Source of the DNA: Agrobacterium salinitolerans
GTDB lineage: Bacteria > Pseudomonadota > Alphaproteobacteria > Rhizobiales > Rhizobiaceae
Assembly (NCBI RefSeq): GCF_002008225.1
Contig: NZ_MRDH01000010.1
Span: forward strand, 1 to 58,862
DNA: 58,862 nucleotides
Direction of reading: 5' to 3'
Shown: piece by piece, positions 1-9,553 of the stretch
Numbering within the stretch: the first letter of the stretch is position 1
Layout: each line of letters begins with the position of its first letter
Position numbers and translations under genes: made by a program
The notes under the pieces: generated by a model
Seen by the model: only the letters and a program-made list of their open reading frames with translations
Databases searched by the model: none
Told to the model about the DNA's origin: nothing

Positions 1-203
1 AGAACCTCACCAAACAAGTCAACACACCAAATTCGAAAAAATAAAGAAATGTGATATCTGAATGATTCTAAAAGGAAATTTGAAAATTATAGTATAATTT
101 AACGACTTTTAACGGTTTTCCGTCTTTGACCGTCAAGCTTGATGGGCCTTCCCCTATATAGGGTCTCCATATCGCAATAACAGGAACGAAGGCCTTGCGG
201 ATA
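1..203. other. AT-rich non-coding stretch downstream of hutC
   Basis: AT-rich sequence left of the hutC stop codon. I see no convincing reading frame, tRNA or clear intrinsic terminator. It is probably the 3' flank of the leftward hutF-hutC unit, cut by the window edge. Confidence 0.5.
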
Positions 204-929
204 TCAGTCGGAAGACGGGCTGAAGCGGGCGACCAGCGCATGCGCATTTCCGGGATAGGTGAAGCGCACATGGGTAACTGCGCCCGAATTGCTCCAGGTG
301 CGGCGCTCCACGACAAGACACGCCTGCCTGTCCGAAATACCGAGCAGGCGCGCGATCTCCTTCGACGGTGTTTCGGCGCTGATCCGGTGTTCGGCAGTGC
401 TCCAGGGAACATGGCCGAGCAGCCAGGGGCCTGGCGCAATTTCGGTAAAGTCGGTTTCAGCCGCTTCCGGCACGGCCGTCAAATTGATGAGGCGCTGTTC
501 GACACAGAATTCGCGCGCACCGGCAAAATGGATGCAGAGAACGTCGAGCAACGGCGTGCCGACGGAAACGTCGAGCCGCTCACGATCCGTGCTTTCTGCA
601 CTGCGCATTTTGCACGCCAGAATTTTGAAGCCATAATCGAGGCCAAGGGATTCGACCTCAGCCCCGATATCGTGAATTTGAAGAACGGCGGACTGAATCT
701 GCGGCTGGCGCACGAAACTGCCGGATTTCTTGCGGCGTTCGATCAAACCGGCCTTGACGAGCTGGCCCATGACCTTGTTCACGGTCATGCGTGAACAATG
801 ATATTGATCGGCGAGGTCAACCTCGAAAGGCAGCCGGTGTCCCGGCGGCCATTCTCCTGAAACGATCCGCCCCTCGATCTCGCTGAGGATACGCTGGTGC
901 AGGGTCTGCCCGGCTGATGCTTTCGTCAC
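204..929 (-). CDS. hutC: Histidine utilisation repressor HutC (GntR family)
   Basis: 241-residue transcription factor. An N-terminal GntR winged helix covers about residues 8-75, with the recognition-helix segment CSRMTVNKVM. A C-terminal UTRA ligand domain of the FarR/HutC type covers about residues 95-235. HutC represses hut genes and is released by urocanate. The start is a GTG at 929; no better in-frame start is seen, and an AAAGG-like site lies about 11 nt upstream. It follows hutF by 51 bp on the same strand, so the two are probably co-transcribed and hutC is autoregulated through the hutF/hutI operator. The function is inferred from family and from the complete hut locus around it. Confidence 0.95.
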   Translation of the reverse strand: MTKASAGQTLHQRILSEIEGRIVSGEWPPGHRLPFEVDLADQYHCSRMTVNKVMGQLVKAGLIERRKKSGSFVRQPQIQSAVLQIHDIGAEVESLGLDYGFKILACKMRSAESTDRERLDVSVGTPLLDVLCIHFAGAREFCVEQRLINLTAVPEAAETDFTEIAPGPWLLGHVPWSTAEHRISAETPSKEIARLLGISDRQACLVVERRTWSNSGAVTHVRFTYPGNAHALVARFSPSSD

Positions 930-980
930 GTCCGCAATGCCTTTCCCCGCTGGCTTTTTCCTGTTACCGCCGCGCCCATA

Positions 981-2327
981 TCAGCTATCGAGAAGTTCAG
1001 CCATGACCTTGTTGAAACGGTCGGATATTTCGCGGCGATGGATATGCCGGCCGGCCTGCACGCGCTTTTTGCCGCGCATCCAAACGGAATCGACGGAAAC
1101 GCCGCCCGCGAATATCCACTGATCGAGAATCTGCGATATCGGAAGATAGGACACGGCGGAAATATCGAGAGCGACGAAATCGGCGCTTTTTCCTTTTTCC
1201 AGACCGTTTCGCGACGCCAGAGCCCTGCCGCCGCCCTCGAGCGCCTGCCGGAAGAGTTTTTCTCCCGTGGAGCGGCCGGCATCGGCGATGACATTGCGTG
1301 CCCGATGCGAGAGACGTTGCGAATATTCGAGCGTTCGCAATTCTTCCGACACGGAAATCAGAATGTTGGAATCGGATCCGACGCCATAATGGCCGCCTTC
1401 AGCAAGAAACGCCGGAGCCGGGAAGATGCCGTCGCCGAGATTGGCTTCGGTGATCGGGCAAAGGCCGGCAACGGCGCCGCTTTTTGCCATGCCGCGCGTT
1501 TCGGTTTCCGCCATATGTGTCGCATGGATGAGGCACCAGCGGCCATCGACCGGCGCGTTTTCAAGCAGCCATTCCACAGGTCTCGCGCCGGAAAAGGCAA
1601 GCGAATCTTCCACTTCTTTCGTCTGTTCCGCCACATGAATATGGATCGGCCCGCCTTTTGCCAGCGGCTCGATGGCTGACAGCTCTTCCGCGGTGACCGC
1701 ACGCAGACTGTGCGGCGCTATGCCGAGGGTGGCGCCCGGCAGCCCGTCCACCACGGCCTGCGCGCCCTGCATCAGCTTTCCGTAACTGTCGAGCGAATGG
1801 ATGAAGCGCTTCTGCCCGTCGATCGGCGCCTGGCCGCCGAAACCGGAATGAGCATAAAAGACCGGCAGTAATGTGAGGCCGATACCCGTCTGCGAGGCGG
1901 CTGCGCCGATACGCTCGGCCATTTCGGCGATATTGCCATAATGCGAGCCATCCCTGTCATTATGCAGATAGTGAAATTCGCCGACCCGTCCAAAACCGGC
2001 CTCGAGCATTTCCATATAAAGCTGGGCGGCAACCGCTTCGACATGGTCGGGCGTCATGGAGAGCGCGAATTTATACATGACGGTGCGCCAGCTCCAGAAA
2101 CTGTCGTTGCCCGGGCCGCGGATTTCGGCAAGCCCCGCCATGGCCCGCTGAAAGGCATGGCTGTGGAGATTGGGCATGGCTGGAACGATGAGGGCATGCC
2201 GCTCATCCTGCGATTGCGGGGAAACACCGGTTTCGACGGATGAAATACTGCCCTCGTCGCAGACGATGCGGACATCCTTCGCCCATCCGCCCGCCAGAAG
2301 CGCTGCGCCCGCGTGAATTGCCATCAT
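981..2327 (-). CDS. hutF: Formimidoylglutamate deiminase
   Basis: 448-residue metal-dependent amidohydrolase that converts N-formimidoyl-L-glutamate to N-formyl-L-glutamate and ammonia in the five-step histidine pathway. The early HSHAFQR motif supplies metal ligands; HVAEQ and a later GSDSN aspartate are further active-site elements of the family. I chose the ATG at 2327 because AGGAGAG lies just upstream; the next codon (2324) is also ATG, and the longer frame to 2390 would run back through the promoter region. The gene is divergent from hutI and upstream of hutC. Having both HutF and HutG excludes the one-step formiminoglutamase route. Confidence 0.96.
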   Translation of the reverse strand: MMAIHAGAALLAGGWAKDVRIVCDEGSISSVETGVSPQSQDERHALIVPAMPNLHSHAFQRAMAGLAEIRGPGNDSFWSWRTVMYKFALSMTPDHVEAVAAQLYMEMLEAGFGRVGEFHYLHNDRDGSHYGNIAEMAERIGAAASQTGIGLTLLPVFYAHSGFGGQAPIDGQKRFIHSLDSYGKLMQGAQAVVDGLPGATLGIAPHSLRAVTAEELSAIEPLAKGGPIHIHVAEQTKEVEDSLAFSGARPVEWLLENAPVDGRWCLIHATHMAETETRGMAKSGAVAGLCPITEANLGDGIFPAPAFLAEGGHYGVGSDSNILISVSEELRTLEYSQRLSHRARNVIADAGRSTGEKLFRQALEGGGRALASRNGLEKGKSADFVALDISAVSYLPISQILDQWIFAGGVSVDSVWMRGKKRVQAGRHIHRREISDRFNKVMAELLDS

Positions 2328-2383
2328 GCCACCCTCTCCTTTGGTTTTATCCGGCAAGGCCATTTCAAACACGAAATTGCAGC

Positions 2384-2412
2384 TTGCCAAGCCAATTATT
2401 ATGTATATACAT
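2384..2412 (+). promoter_or_regulatory. hutI promoter with HutC-type operator
   Basis: Between the divergent hutF and hutI genes, a TTGCCA (2384-2389), a 16-nt spacer and TATACA (2406-2411) form a plausible sigma-70 promoter. The perfect 12-bp palindrome ATGTATATACAT (2401-2412) overlaps the -10. It matches the TGTATATACA core expected of HutC operators, so a bound repressor would block RNA polymerase here. The palindrome is seen directly; HutC binding is inferred. Confidence 0.75.
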
Positions 2413-2441
2413 TTAACTCACAAAGGAAAGGCGAAAAGCAA

Positions 2442-3701
2442 ATGCCAGGCAACGAATCTGCAAACGGAACGGCGACGGGGAACGCCACGGCTTTGTGGCG
2501 CAACGCCCGGCTGGCAACCTTCAATCCCGCCATGGAAGGCATCGGCGCCATCGAAAATGCCGCCATTGTCGTGCGTAACGGCCGCATCGCCTTTGCCGGC
2601 CCGGAAAGCGATCTGCCTGCCGATCTCTCGAGGGCCGATGAGACGACCGATTGCGCCGGCCGCTGGATCACCCCGGCCTTGATCGACTGCCACACCCATC
2701 TTGTCTTCGGCGGCAACCGCGCCATGGAATTCGAGATGCGACTGAATGGCGCCACCTATGAAGAGATCGCCAAAGCGGGCGGCGGCATTGTCTCTTCGGT
2801 GCGCGACACGCGCGCGCTTTCGGAAGATGTTTTGGTGGCGCAGGCTCTGCCGCGTCTCGACACGCTTCTTTCCGAAGGCGTTTCCACGGTCGAAATCAAA
2901 TCCGGTTACGGTCTTGATATTGAAACCGAGCTGAAGATGCTGCGCGTCGCCCGCAGGCTCGAGACATTGCGGCCGGTGCGTATCGTCACCAGCTATCTCG
3001 CCGCGCATGCCACACCTGCAGACTATAAGGGGCGCAACGCCGATTATATTGGCGATGTCGTCCTGCCGGGGCTGGAAAAAGCCCATGCGGAAGGCTTGGC
3101 GGATGCGGTTGACGGTTTTTGCGAAGGCATCGCCTTTTCCGTCGAGGAGATCGACCGGGTTTTCAAGACTGCGAAACAGTGCGGCCTTCCGGTCAAGCTG
3201 CATGCCGAGCAGCTTTCCAATCTTGGCGGCTCCGCGCTCGCGGCATCCCATAACGCCCTTTCGGCCGATCACCTCGAATATCTTGATGAGGCCGGTGCGA
3301 AGGCGCTGGCGAAAGCAGGAACCGTGGCCGTGCTTCTTCCCGGCGCTTTCTACGCGCTCAGGGAAAAACAATTGCCGCCAGTGCAGGCCCTGCGCGACGC
3401 CGGGGCCGACATGGCGCTGGCAACGGACTGCAACCCCGGCACTTCGCCGCTCACCTCCCTGCTGCTGACCATGAATATGGGCGCAACGCTTTTCCGCATG
3501 ACCGTTGAAGAGTGCCTGACGGCGACGACACGCAACGCGGCAAAGGCGCTCGGCCTGCTTGCCGAAACCGGCACGCTGGAGGCTGGAAAATCCGCTGATT
3601 TTGCCATCTGGGACATCGAGCGCCCCGCCGAGCTCGTCTACCGCATCGGCTTCAACCCGCTCCAGGCCCGTATTTTCAAGGGACAGAAGGTTTCCTCATG
3701 A
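2442..3701 (+). CDS. hutI: Imidazolonepropionase
   Basis: 419-residue amidohydrolase that opens 4-imidazolone-5-propanoate to N-formimidoyl-L-glutamate. The metal-binding HTH of [12 protein letters not shown] lies near residue 78, with KLHAEQ and ATDCNPGTS later. An ATG at 2442 preceded by an AAAGGAAAGG-rich stretch gives the usual family length; an open frame extending to 2313 would cross the operator and is rejected. The stop overlaps the hutH start by 4 nt (ATGA), indicating translational coupling. First gene of hutI-hutH-hutG-hutU. Confidence 0.97.
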   Translation: MPGNESANGTATGNATALWRNARLATFNPAMEGIGAIENAAIVVRNGRIAFAGPESDLPADLSRADETTDCAGRWITPALIDCHTHLVFGGNRAMEFEMRLNGATYEEIAKAGGGIVSSVRDTRALSEDVLVAQALPRLDTLLSEGVSTVEIKSGYGLDIETELKMLRVARRLETLRPVRIVTSYLAAHATPADYKGRNADYIGDVVLPGLEKAHAEGLADAVDGFCEGIAFSVEEIDRVFKTAKQCGLPVKLHAEQLSNLGGSALAASHNALSADHLEYLDEAGAKALAKAGTVAVLLPGAFYALREKQLPPVQALRDAGADMALATDCNPGTSPLTSLLLTMNMGATLFRMTVEECLTATTRNAAKALGLLAETGTLEAGKSADFAIWDIERPAELVYRIGFNPLQARIFKGQKVSS

Positions 3702-5242
3702 CCATGAAGACCATCACGCTTCACCCCGGCAATGTGACCTTAGCCGATCTCGCCGAGATATACTGGGAGAACGGCAGCGCCAAACTCGACCGCAGCTTCG
3801 ATAAAGGCATTGAAAAGGCGGCAGCCCGCATCGCTGAGATCGCTGCCGGCAATGCGCCGGTCTATGGTATCAATACCGGTTTCGGCAAACTCGCTTCCAT
3901 AAAGATCGATGCGGCGGATGTGGCGACGCTGCAGCGCAATCTCATCCTGTCGCATTGCTGCGGGGTGGGCGCACCGCTTCCTGAAAATATCGTGCGGCTG
4001 ATCATGGCGCTGAAGCTGGTGTCGCTTGGCCGCGGCGCGTCCGGCGTGCGGCTGGAACTGGTGCGGCTGATCGAAGCCATGCTGGAGAAGGGCGTCATCC
4101 CCGTCATTCCCGAAAAGGGTTCGGTTGGGGCTTCCGGCGATCTTGCGCCGCTCGCCCATATGGCGGCTGTGATGATGGGCGAAGGCGAGGCCTTCTATGC
4201 GGGCGCGCTTCTGCCAGCTGGCGAAGCGCTTGCGAAAGCCGGACTGACCCCGGTGGTGCTTGCCGCCAAGGAAGGGCTGGCGCTGATCAACGGCACACAG
4301 ACCTCAACGGCGCTGGCGCTTGCCGGCCTTTTCCGCGCCCATCGTGCCGCGCAGGCTGCGCTGATTACCGGTGCGCTTTCCACGGATGCCGCCATGGGGT
4401 CTTCCGCGCCTTTCCATCCCGATATTCACAGCCTGCGCGGCCATAAGGGCCAGATCGACGCAGGAGCGGCGCTTCGTAATCTGCTGGAGGGTTCGGAAAT
4501 CCGCGTCAGCCATATCGAGGGCGATGAGCGGGTGCAGGATCCCTACTGCATTCGCTGCCAGCCGCAGGTGGATGGCGCCTGCCTCGATCTTCTGCGGCAG
4601 GTGGCCCGCACGCTGGAAATCGAAGCCAACGCCGTGACCGACAATCCGCTGGTGCTATCAGACAATTCCGTCGTCTCCGGCGGCAATTTCCACGCCGAAC
4701 CGGTGGCCTTTGCCGCCGACCAGACGGCGCTCGCCATCTGCGAGATCGGTGCAATCGCCCAGCGCCGCGTGGCGCTGCTGGTCGATCCGGCGCTTTCTTA
4801 TGGCTTGCCTGCCTTTCTTTCCAAAAAGCCGGGCCTGAATTCCGGCCTGATGATCGCCGAAGTCACCTCCGCCGCGCTGATGAGCGAGAACAAGCAGATG
4901 GCGCATCCGGCCTCGGTGGACTCCACACCGACTTCAGCCAATCAGGAAGACCATGTATCCATGGCCTGCCATGGTGCGCGTCGTCTGTTGCCGATGACCG
5001 ACAATCTTTTTGCCATTCTCGGTATCGAAGCGCTTTCATCCGTGCAGGGTGTGGAGCTGCGCGGGCCGCTGAAGACGAGCCCCGAACTGCAAAAAGCGAT
5101 TGCGGCATTGCGCGCGACGGTCCCTTCGCTGGAGGAAGACCGTTATATGGCGCCGGACCTGAAGGCTGCGGCGGAATTGATTGCCTCCGGCGCGCTGGTC
5201 GCGGCAATTTCGGACGGCATTCTGCCGAAGCTGGAGGTTTGA
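3698..5242 (+). CDS. hutH: Histidine ammonia-lyase
   Basis: 514-residue cytoplasmic lyase that removes ammonia from L-histidine to give trans-urocanate, the committed step. The segment [12 protein letters not shown] carries Ala-Ser-Gly at 145-147, which cyclises to the MIO prosthetic group. The conserved YGINTGFG is at about 56-63, and QEDHVSMA is present near the C-terminal third. The length is typical of bacterial HAL. The start overlaps the hutI stop (ATGA); Met3 (3704) is a possible alternative. Confidence 0.98.
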   Translation: MTMKTITLHPGNVTLADLAEIYWENGSAKLDRSFDKGIEKAAARIAEIAAGNAPVYGINTGFGKLASIKIDAADVATLQRNLILSHCCGVGAPLPENIVRLIMALKLVSLGRGASGVRLELVRLIEAMLEKGVIPVIPEKGSVGASGDLAPLAHMAAVMMGEGEAFYAGALLPAGEALAKAGLTPVVLAAKEGLALINGTQTSTALALAGLFRAHRAAQAALITGALSTDAAMGSSAPFHPDIHSLRGHKGQIDAGAALRNLLEGSEIRVSHIEGDERVQDPYCIRCQPQVDGACLDLLRQVARTLEIEANAVTDNPLVLSDNSVVSGGNFHAEPVAFAADQTALAICEIGAIAQRRVALLVDPALSYGLPAFLSKKPGLNSGLMIAEVTSAALMSENKQMAHPASVDSTPTSANQEDHVSMACHGARRLLPMTDNLFAILGIEALSSVQGVELRGPLKTSPELQKAIAALRATVPSLEEDRYMAPDLKAAAELIASGALVAAISDGILPKLEV

Positions 5243-5243
5243 G

Positions 5244-6044
5244 ATGCGTGCCCTCGACGTCAAGGAAGGTTCATCGCCGATCATTCTCGGCCTGCCCCAC
5301 ACCGGCACGGATGTGCCGGCGGATATCTGGCAACGTCTGAACGACAACGGCAAGATTCTCGCCGATACGGACTGGCATATCCATGAGCTCTATGCCGGCC
5401 TTCTCGAGAATGCGACAACCGTAAGGGCGACCTTCCACCGCTATGTGATCGACGCCAATCGCGACCCGGCCGGGGTGAGCCTTTATCCGGGCCAGAACAC
5501 AACCGCGCTTGTGCCGCAGACCGATTTCGACGGCGAGTCGATCTGGAATGAAGGACAGGAACCCACCGAGGACGATATTGCCTACCGTCTGGAAAATTTC
5601 CACGCGCCCTATCACGCGGCCCTCGCCACGGAAATCGAGCGGGTGAAATCCATCCACGGCATCGCCATTCTCTATGATTGCCATTCGATCCGTTCGCATA
5701 TCCCCTTCCTGTTCGAGGGCAAGCTGCCGGATTTCAACATCGGCACGGATATGGGCAAGACCTGCGATCCGGCCATCGAAAAGATCGCCGTCGAGGTGAC
5801 CGCCGCGGCGCAGGGTTACGACAGCATTCTGAACGGCCGTTTCAAGGGCGGCTGGACGACGCGCCATTACGGAAAACCGCAAAGCGACGTGCATGCCATT
5901 CAGATGGAACTGGCGCAGTCCACCCATCTTCAAACCGAGCACCCGCCTTTTGCCTACGACACGGGCAAAGCCGAACGGCTTCGCGCCCATCTCAAGACCA
6001 TTCTCACGCGCATGGAAAAATTTGCGCTCGATACGAAACGATAA
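5244..6044 (+). CDS. hutG: N-formylglutamate deformylase (amidohydrolase)
   Basis: 266-residue member of the N-formylglutamate amidohydrolase family, giving glutamate plus formate as the last step of the pathway. [29 protein letters not shown] residues mark the metal centre. The ATG at 5244 is one base after the hutH stop, with GGAGG (5232-5237 area) as ribosome binding site inside the end of hutH. The family is distinct from arginase-like formiminoglutamase, which agrees with HutF being present. Confidence 0.95.
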   Translation: MRALDVKEGSSPIILGLPHTGTDVPADIWQRLNDNGKILADTDWHIHELYAGLLENATTVRATFHRYVIDANRDPAGVSLYPGQNTTALVPQTDFDGESIWNEGQEPTEDDIAYRLENFHAPYHAALATEIERVKSIHGIAILYDCHSIRSHIPFLFEGKLPDFNIGTDMGKTCDPAIEKIAVEVTAAAQGYDSILNGRFKGGWTTRHYGKPQSDVHAIQMELAQSTHLQTEHPPFAYDTGKAERLRAHLKTILTRMEKFALDTKR

Positions 6045-6055
6045 GGGGAAAACAC

Positions 6056-7729
6056 ATGAACAATCCACGCCACAATATCCGCGATGTCCGCTCGCCGCAG
6101 GGCACTGACCTCAATGCCAAAAGCTGGATGACGGAAGCGCCGCTACGCATGCTGATGAACAATCTCGATCCCGACGTGGCCGAGCGCCCGCATGAGCTGG
6201 TGGTTTATGGCGGCATCGGCCGCGCCGCCCGCACCTGGGATGATTTCGACCGCATCGTCGCAACGCTGAAGGATCTGAACGAGGATGAAACCCTCGTCGT
6301 GCAGTCCGGCAAGCCAGTCGGCGTGTTCCGCACCCACAAGGATGCGCCGCGCGTCCTGATCGCCAATTCCAACCTGGTGCCGCATTGGGCGAACTGGGAT
6401 CATTTCAACGAGCTGGATAAGAAGGGCCTTGCGATGTACGGCCAGATGACGGCCGGTTCGTGGATCTACATCGGCACGCAGGGCATCGTGCAGGGCACCT
6501 ATGAAACCTTTGTCGAGGCTGGCCGCCAGCATTACGACGGCAACCTGAAGGGCAAGTGGATTCTCACCGGCGGTCTCGGCGGCATGGGTGGCGCGCAGCC
6601 GCTCGCCGCCGTCATGGCCGGCGCCTGCTGCCTCGCGGTCGAATGCGACGAGACCCGCGTCGATTTCCGCCTGCGTACCCGTTACGTCGATGCGAAGGCG
6701 CATACGCTCGATGAGGCGCTGGCGCTGATCGACCAATGGACCAAGGCGGGTGAGGCAAAATCCGTCGGCCTGATCGGCAATGCCGCGGAAATCTTCCCGG
6801 AACTTGTTCGTCGCGGCGTTCGCCCCGATATCGTCACCGACCAGACCTCGGCGCACGATCCCATCCATGGCTATCTTCCCGCCGGCTGGACCGTTGCCGA
6901 ATGGCGCGCCAAGCAGGAAAGCGACCCGAAGGCCGTTGCCGCTGCCGCCCGCGCCTCCATGAAGGTGCATGTGCAGGCCATGGTCGATTTCTGGAACGCC
7001 GGCGTTCCGACGCTCGATTACGGCAACAATATCCGCCAGGTCGCCAAGGATGAGGGGCTGGAAAACGCCTTCGCTTTCCCCGGTTTCGTTCCGGCCTACA
7101 TCCGCCCGCTTTTTTGCCGTGGAATCGGCCCGTTCCGCTGGGCGGCGCTTTCCGGCGATCCGGAAGATATCTACAAGACCGACGCCAAGGTGAAGGAACT
7201 GCTGCCTGATAACAAGCACCTGCACAACTGGCTGGACATGGCGCGTGAGCGCATCGCTTTCCAGGGCCTGCCGGCGCGCATCTGCTGGGTCGGCCTTGGT
7301 GACCGTCACCGTCTCGGCCTCGCCTTCAACGAAATGGTCAAGAACGGTGAGTTGAAGGCGCCAATCGTCATCGGTCGCGACCACCTGGATTCCGGCTCCG
7401 TCGCCTCGCCCAACCGCGAGACCGAAGCCATGAAGGATGGCTCGGATGCCGTCTCTGACTGGCCGCTCCTCAACGCGCTCCTCAATACCGCATCCGGCGC
7501 GACATGGGTTTCGCTGCATCACGGCGGCGGCGTCGGCATGGGCTTCTCGCAGCATTCCGGCATGGTCATCTGCGCCGATGGCACAGACGATGCCGCGCGC
7601 CGGCTGGAGCGCGTGCTCTGGAACGATCCGGCAACCGGCGTCATGCGTCATGCCGATGCCGGTTACGACATCGCCGTGGAATGCGCCAAGGAGCAGGGAC
7701 TGCGCCTGCCCGGCATTCTCGGCAATTGA
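6056..7729 (+). CDS. hutU: Urocanate hydratase
   Basis: 557-residue NAD-dependent hydratase that turns urocanate into imidazolonepropionate. The glycine-rich [11 protein letters not shown] is the nucleotide-binding loop, and the segment [20 protein letters not shown] near residue 410 holds the conserved cysteine region. The length equals the usual family size. The ATG at 6056 has AAGGGGAA upstream. Last gene of the rightward hut operon, 11 bp after hutG. Confidence 0.98.
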   Translation: MNNPRHNIRDVRSPQGTDLNAKSWMTEAPLRMLMNNLDPDVAERPHELVVYGGIGRAARTWDDFDRIVATLKDLNEDETLVVQSGKPVGVFRTHKDAPRVLIANSNLVPHWANWDHFNELDKKGLAMYGQMTAGSWIYIGTQGIVQGTYETFVEAGRQHYDGNLKGKWILTGGLGGMGGAQPLAAVMAGACCLAVECDETRVDFRLRTRYVDAKAHTLDEALALIDQWTKAGEAKSVGLIGNAAEIFPELVRRGVRPDIVTDQTSAHDPIHGYLPAGWTVAEWRAKQESDPKAVAAAARASMKVHVQAMVDFWNAGVPTLDYGNNIRQVAKDEGLENAFAFPGFVPAYIRPLFCRGIGPFRWAALSGDPEDIYKTDAKVKELLPDNKHLHNWLDMARERIAFQGLPARICWVGLGDRHRLGLAFNEMVKNGELKAPIVIGRDHLDSGSVASPNRETEAMKDGSDAVSDWPLLNALLNTASGATWVSLHHGGGVGMGFSQHSGMVICADGTDDAARRLERVLWNDPATGVMRHADAGYDIAVECAKEQGLRLPGILGN

Positions 7730-7736
7730 TTGTTGT

Positions 7737-7761
7737 GCCGCGCGGTCCATCGCCGCGCGGC
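7737..7761 (+). terminator. Hairpin after hutU
   Basis: GCCGCGCGG (7737-7745) and CCGCGCGGC (7753-7761) form a 9-bp GC stem with a 7-nt loop, 8 bp after the hutU stop. It lacks a T tract, so it may protect the 3' end or act with Rho rather than be a full intrinsic terminator. Confidence 0.55.
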
Positions 7762-7921
7762 CTCCCCTTCCGCCAACCAAGCCGGGCGGGTAATATCCAA
7801 CCCGCTCATCCGTCTGAAACTTTCGAGTCGATTTTCTCGTTGTTACTGTCGCTCAGGCATAACGGTTCATTTTTCGCGCCGACGATAACGCGGCGAGCTT
7901 TGATGGAGTGCGGACGACAGC

Positions 7922-8929
7922 ATGGCACCACGGCGTATCTCATTCGGCCTTTCCCTTTTGATTGGTGCAATTTTTCCCGCTTTTTCTTTCGCCGCCGCTC
8001 CAGCCTCCGAAGCCCAAAAGGCCGCTCCGGTGAGAATCGATGTCGGCGGATACAAACTCAACAGCCTGTTGATTGAACCGCAGAAACAGGCAGACCTGCC
8101 GCCGATCGTTTTCCTGCACGGCGCAAGCGCAAGTCTTTATGATCCGCTGTTTTCCTTTGCGGATAAACTCACTGGCCGCGCAAGACTGCTGTTCATAGAC
8201 AGACCGGGCCATGGCGGCTCCGACATTGGCGGCAAGGAGAATATCCTGCCGGATGGGCAGGCGGATGCCGTGGCTCAGTTGATGAGAAAGCGCGGCATCC
8301 ACAAGGCCATCATCGTCGGCCACTCCTTTGGCGGCGCCATCACCGCGGCATTCGCGCTTCGTCACCCCGAGATGGTGTCGGGCCTGGTGTTTCTTTCTCC
8401 CGCGGTTTATCCTTGGCCTGGCGGCATTGCCTGGTATTACACAGCGGCAAGCGCCCCGGTAACCGGCCCGCTTTTTTCGACCTTCGTCGCGCCGCCCGCG
8501 GGTCTCCTCGCACTCGATCAGGCGACGCGTGGTGTTTTTGCGCCCAATAATCGTCCCCGTGAATACGTGGAAGCGACACGCGCATGGGCCGCATTGAGAC
8601 CGCAGGCTTTTCGCCATAACGCGCAGGAAGTTGCCGCGCTGAATGCATGGGCGCGGAGCGCCTCGCCAAGTTACTCCAAAATCAAGGCGCCGACCATCAT
8701 CATAACCGGCGACACGGACAATGTTGTTTCACCGGAAATTCATTCTCGCCAGCTTGCACGCACTATCGACGGATCGACATTGATCGTTGTGAAAAATCTC
8801 GGGCACAAGTCTGACTATGTCGCGCGTGATCTTGTCGTCGAGGCGATAGAGAAACTCGCCGGGAAAAAAGCTGATCTCCACGCGGCGCAAAAACATCTTG
8901 AACGGCGTATCGCCAGCGACGGCAAGTAG
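7922..8929 (+). CDS. Exported alpha/beta hydrolase
   Basis: 335 residues. An N-terminal signal sequence (hydrophobic about 8-24, cleavage probably after FAAA) is followed by an alpha/beta-hydrolase fold. The oxyanion segment FLHGAS is near 64-69, the nucleophile elbow GHSFGG has Ser135, an Asp is in TGDTDNVV, and a late His is in LGHKSDYV. The substrate cannot be told from sequence. It lies between hutU and hutD, but about 190 bp and a hairpin separate it from hutU, so it may be its own unit. The ribosome binding site is weak; the start rests on the signal peptide. Confidence 0.85.
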   Translation: MAPRRISFGLSLLIGAIFPAFSFAAAPASEAQKAAPVRIDVGGYKLNSLLIEPQKQADLPPIVFLHGASASLYDPLFSFADKLTGRARLLFIDRPGHGGSDIGGKENILPDGQADAVAQLMRKRGIHKAIIVGHSFGGAITAAFALRHPEMVSGLVFLSPAVYPWPGGIAWYYTAASAPVTGPLFSTFVAPPAGLLALDQATRGVFAPNNRPREYVEATRAWAALRPQAFRHNAQEVAALNAWARSASPSYSKIKAPTIIITGDTDNVVSPEIHSRQLARTIDGSTLIVVKNLGHKSDYVARDLVVEAIEKLAGKKADLHAAQKHLERRIASDGK

Positions 8930-8968
8930 CGCCACCCTATCCAGCCGAATACACAGGGAATGCAAAAG

Positions 8969-9541
8969 ATGAGATACCTACCAAAGGGCACCTACACATC
9001 CATGCCCTGGAAAAACGGCGGCGGCGTAACGACCGAGATCATCGCTCATCCCGCAAACGCCTCGATGGCGGATTTCGACTGGCGCATCAGCATGGCGGAT
9101 GTTGCGCAAGATGGGCCCTTTTCCATATTTGACGGGATTGACCGCACCCTCTGCATCCTTGAGGGGAACGGCATGAGCCTCAGTATTGACGCATGCGAGC
9201 CCGTTTCGTTGACGATGGAAAGCGATCCCTTGCCCTTCGCTGCCGATGTTTCCGTATACGCCGTTCTGAGGAATGGTCCCATTGTCGATCTCAATGTCAT
9301 GTCCCGTCGCAGACACTATGCGCACCGCGTCGAGAGACATCGCGGCGCGCTCACCGTTCACTCAACGGTGTCAACGGCGACGGTAATTTTTGCCGCTGAT
9401 CCCGTCAGCGTCTCATCAGGCGGCAGAAACGTGAATTTGCAGCGACGCGACAGCCTCCTTCTGGAGCCCGGCACCGGATTCGCCATAGAGGGCGTTGAAA
9501 AGGATGCTCGTTTCTTCGTTGTGTCGTTTGATCAGGTGTGA
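8969..9541 (+). CDS. hutD: HutD family protein
   Basis: 190-residue cupin-like protein of the HutD/Ves family. The diagnostic start YLPKGTYTSMPWKNGGGVTTEI and the segment DFDWRISMADVAQDGPFS are clear. In Pseudomonas HutD is proposed to limit hut expression by sensing urocanate; no enzyme activity is established. AGGGA at 8955-8959 favours the ATG at 8969 over the one at 8960. The gene sits 39 bp after the hydrolase and ends 12 bp from the convergent M81 gene. Its place beside the hut operon supports the assignment. Confidence 0.92.
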   Translation: MRYLPKGTYTSMPWKNGGGVTTEIIAHPANASMADFDWRISMADVAQDGPFSIFDGIDRTLCILEGNGMSLSIDACEPVSLTMESDPLPFAADVSVYAVLRNGPIVDLNVMSRRRHYAHRVERHRGALTVHSTVSTATVIFAADPVSVSSGGRNVNLQRRDSLLLEPGTGFAIEGVEKDARFFVVSFDQV

Positions 9542-9553
9542 AGCTGCCTCACC

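Noticed and set aside
2313..2441. N-terminal extension of hutI
   Set aside because: It would run through the promoter and the HutC operator; ATG 2442 gives the family length.
6143..7780. 545-residue open frame opposite hutU
   Set aside because: It is a shadow of the conserved urocanate hydratase gene.
7903..7921. Upstream ATG before the exported hydrolase
   Set aside because: It is in a different frame from the hydrolase and gives no signal peptide.
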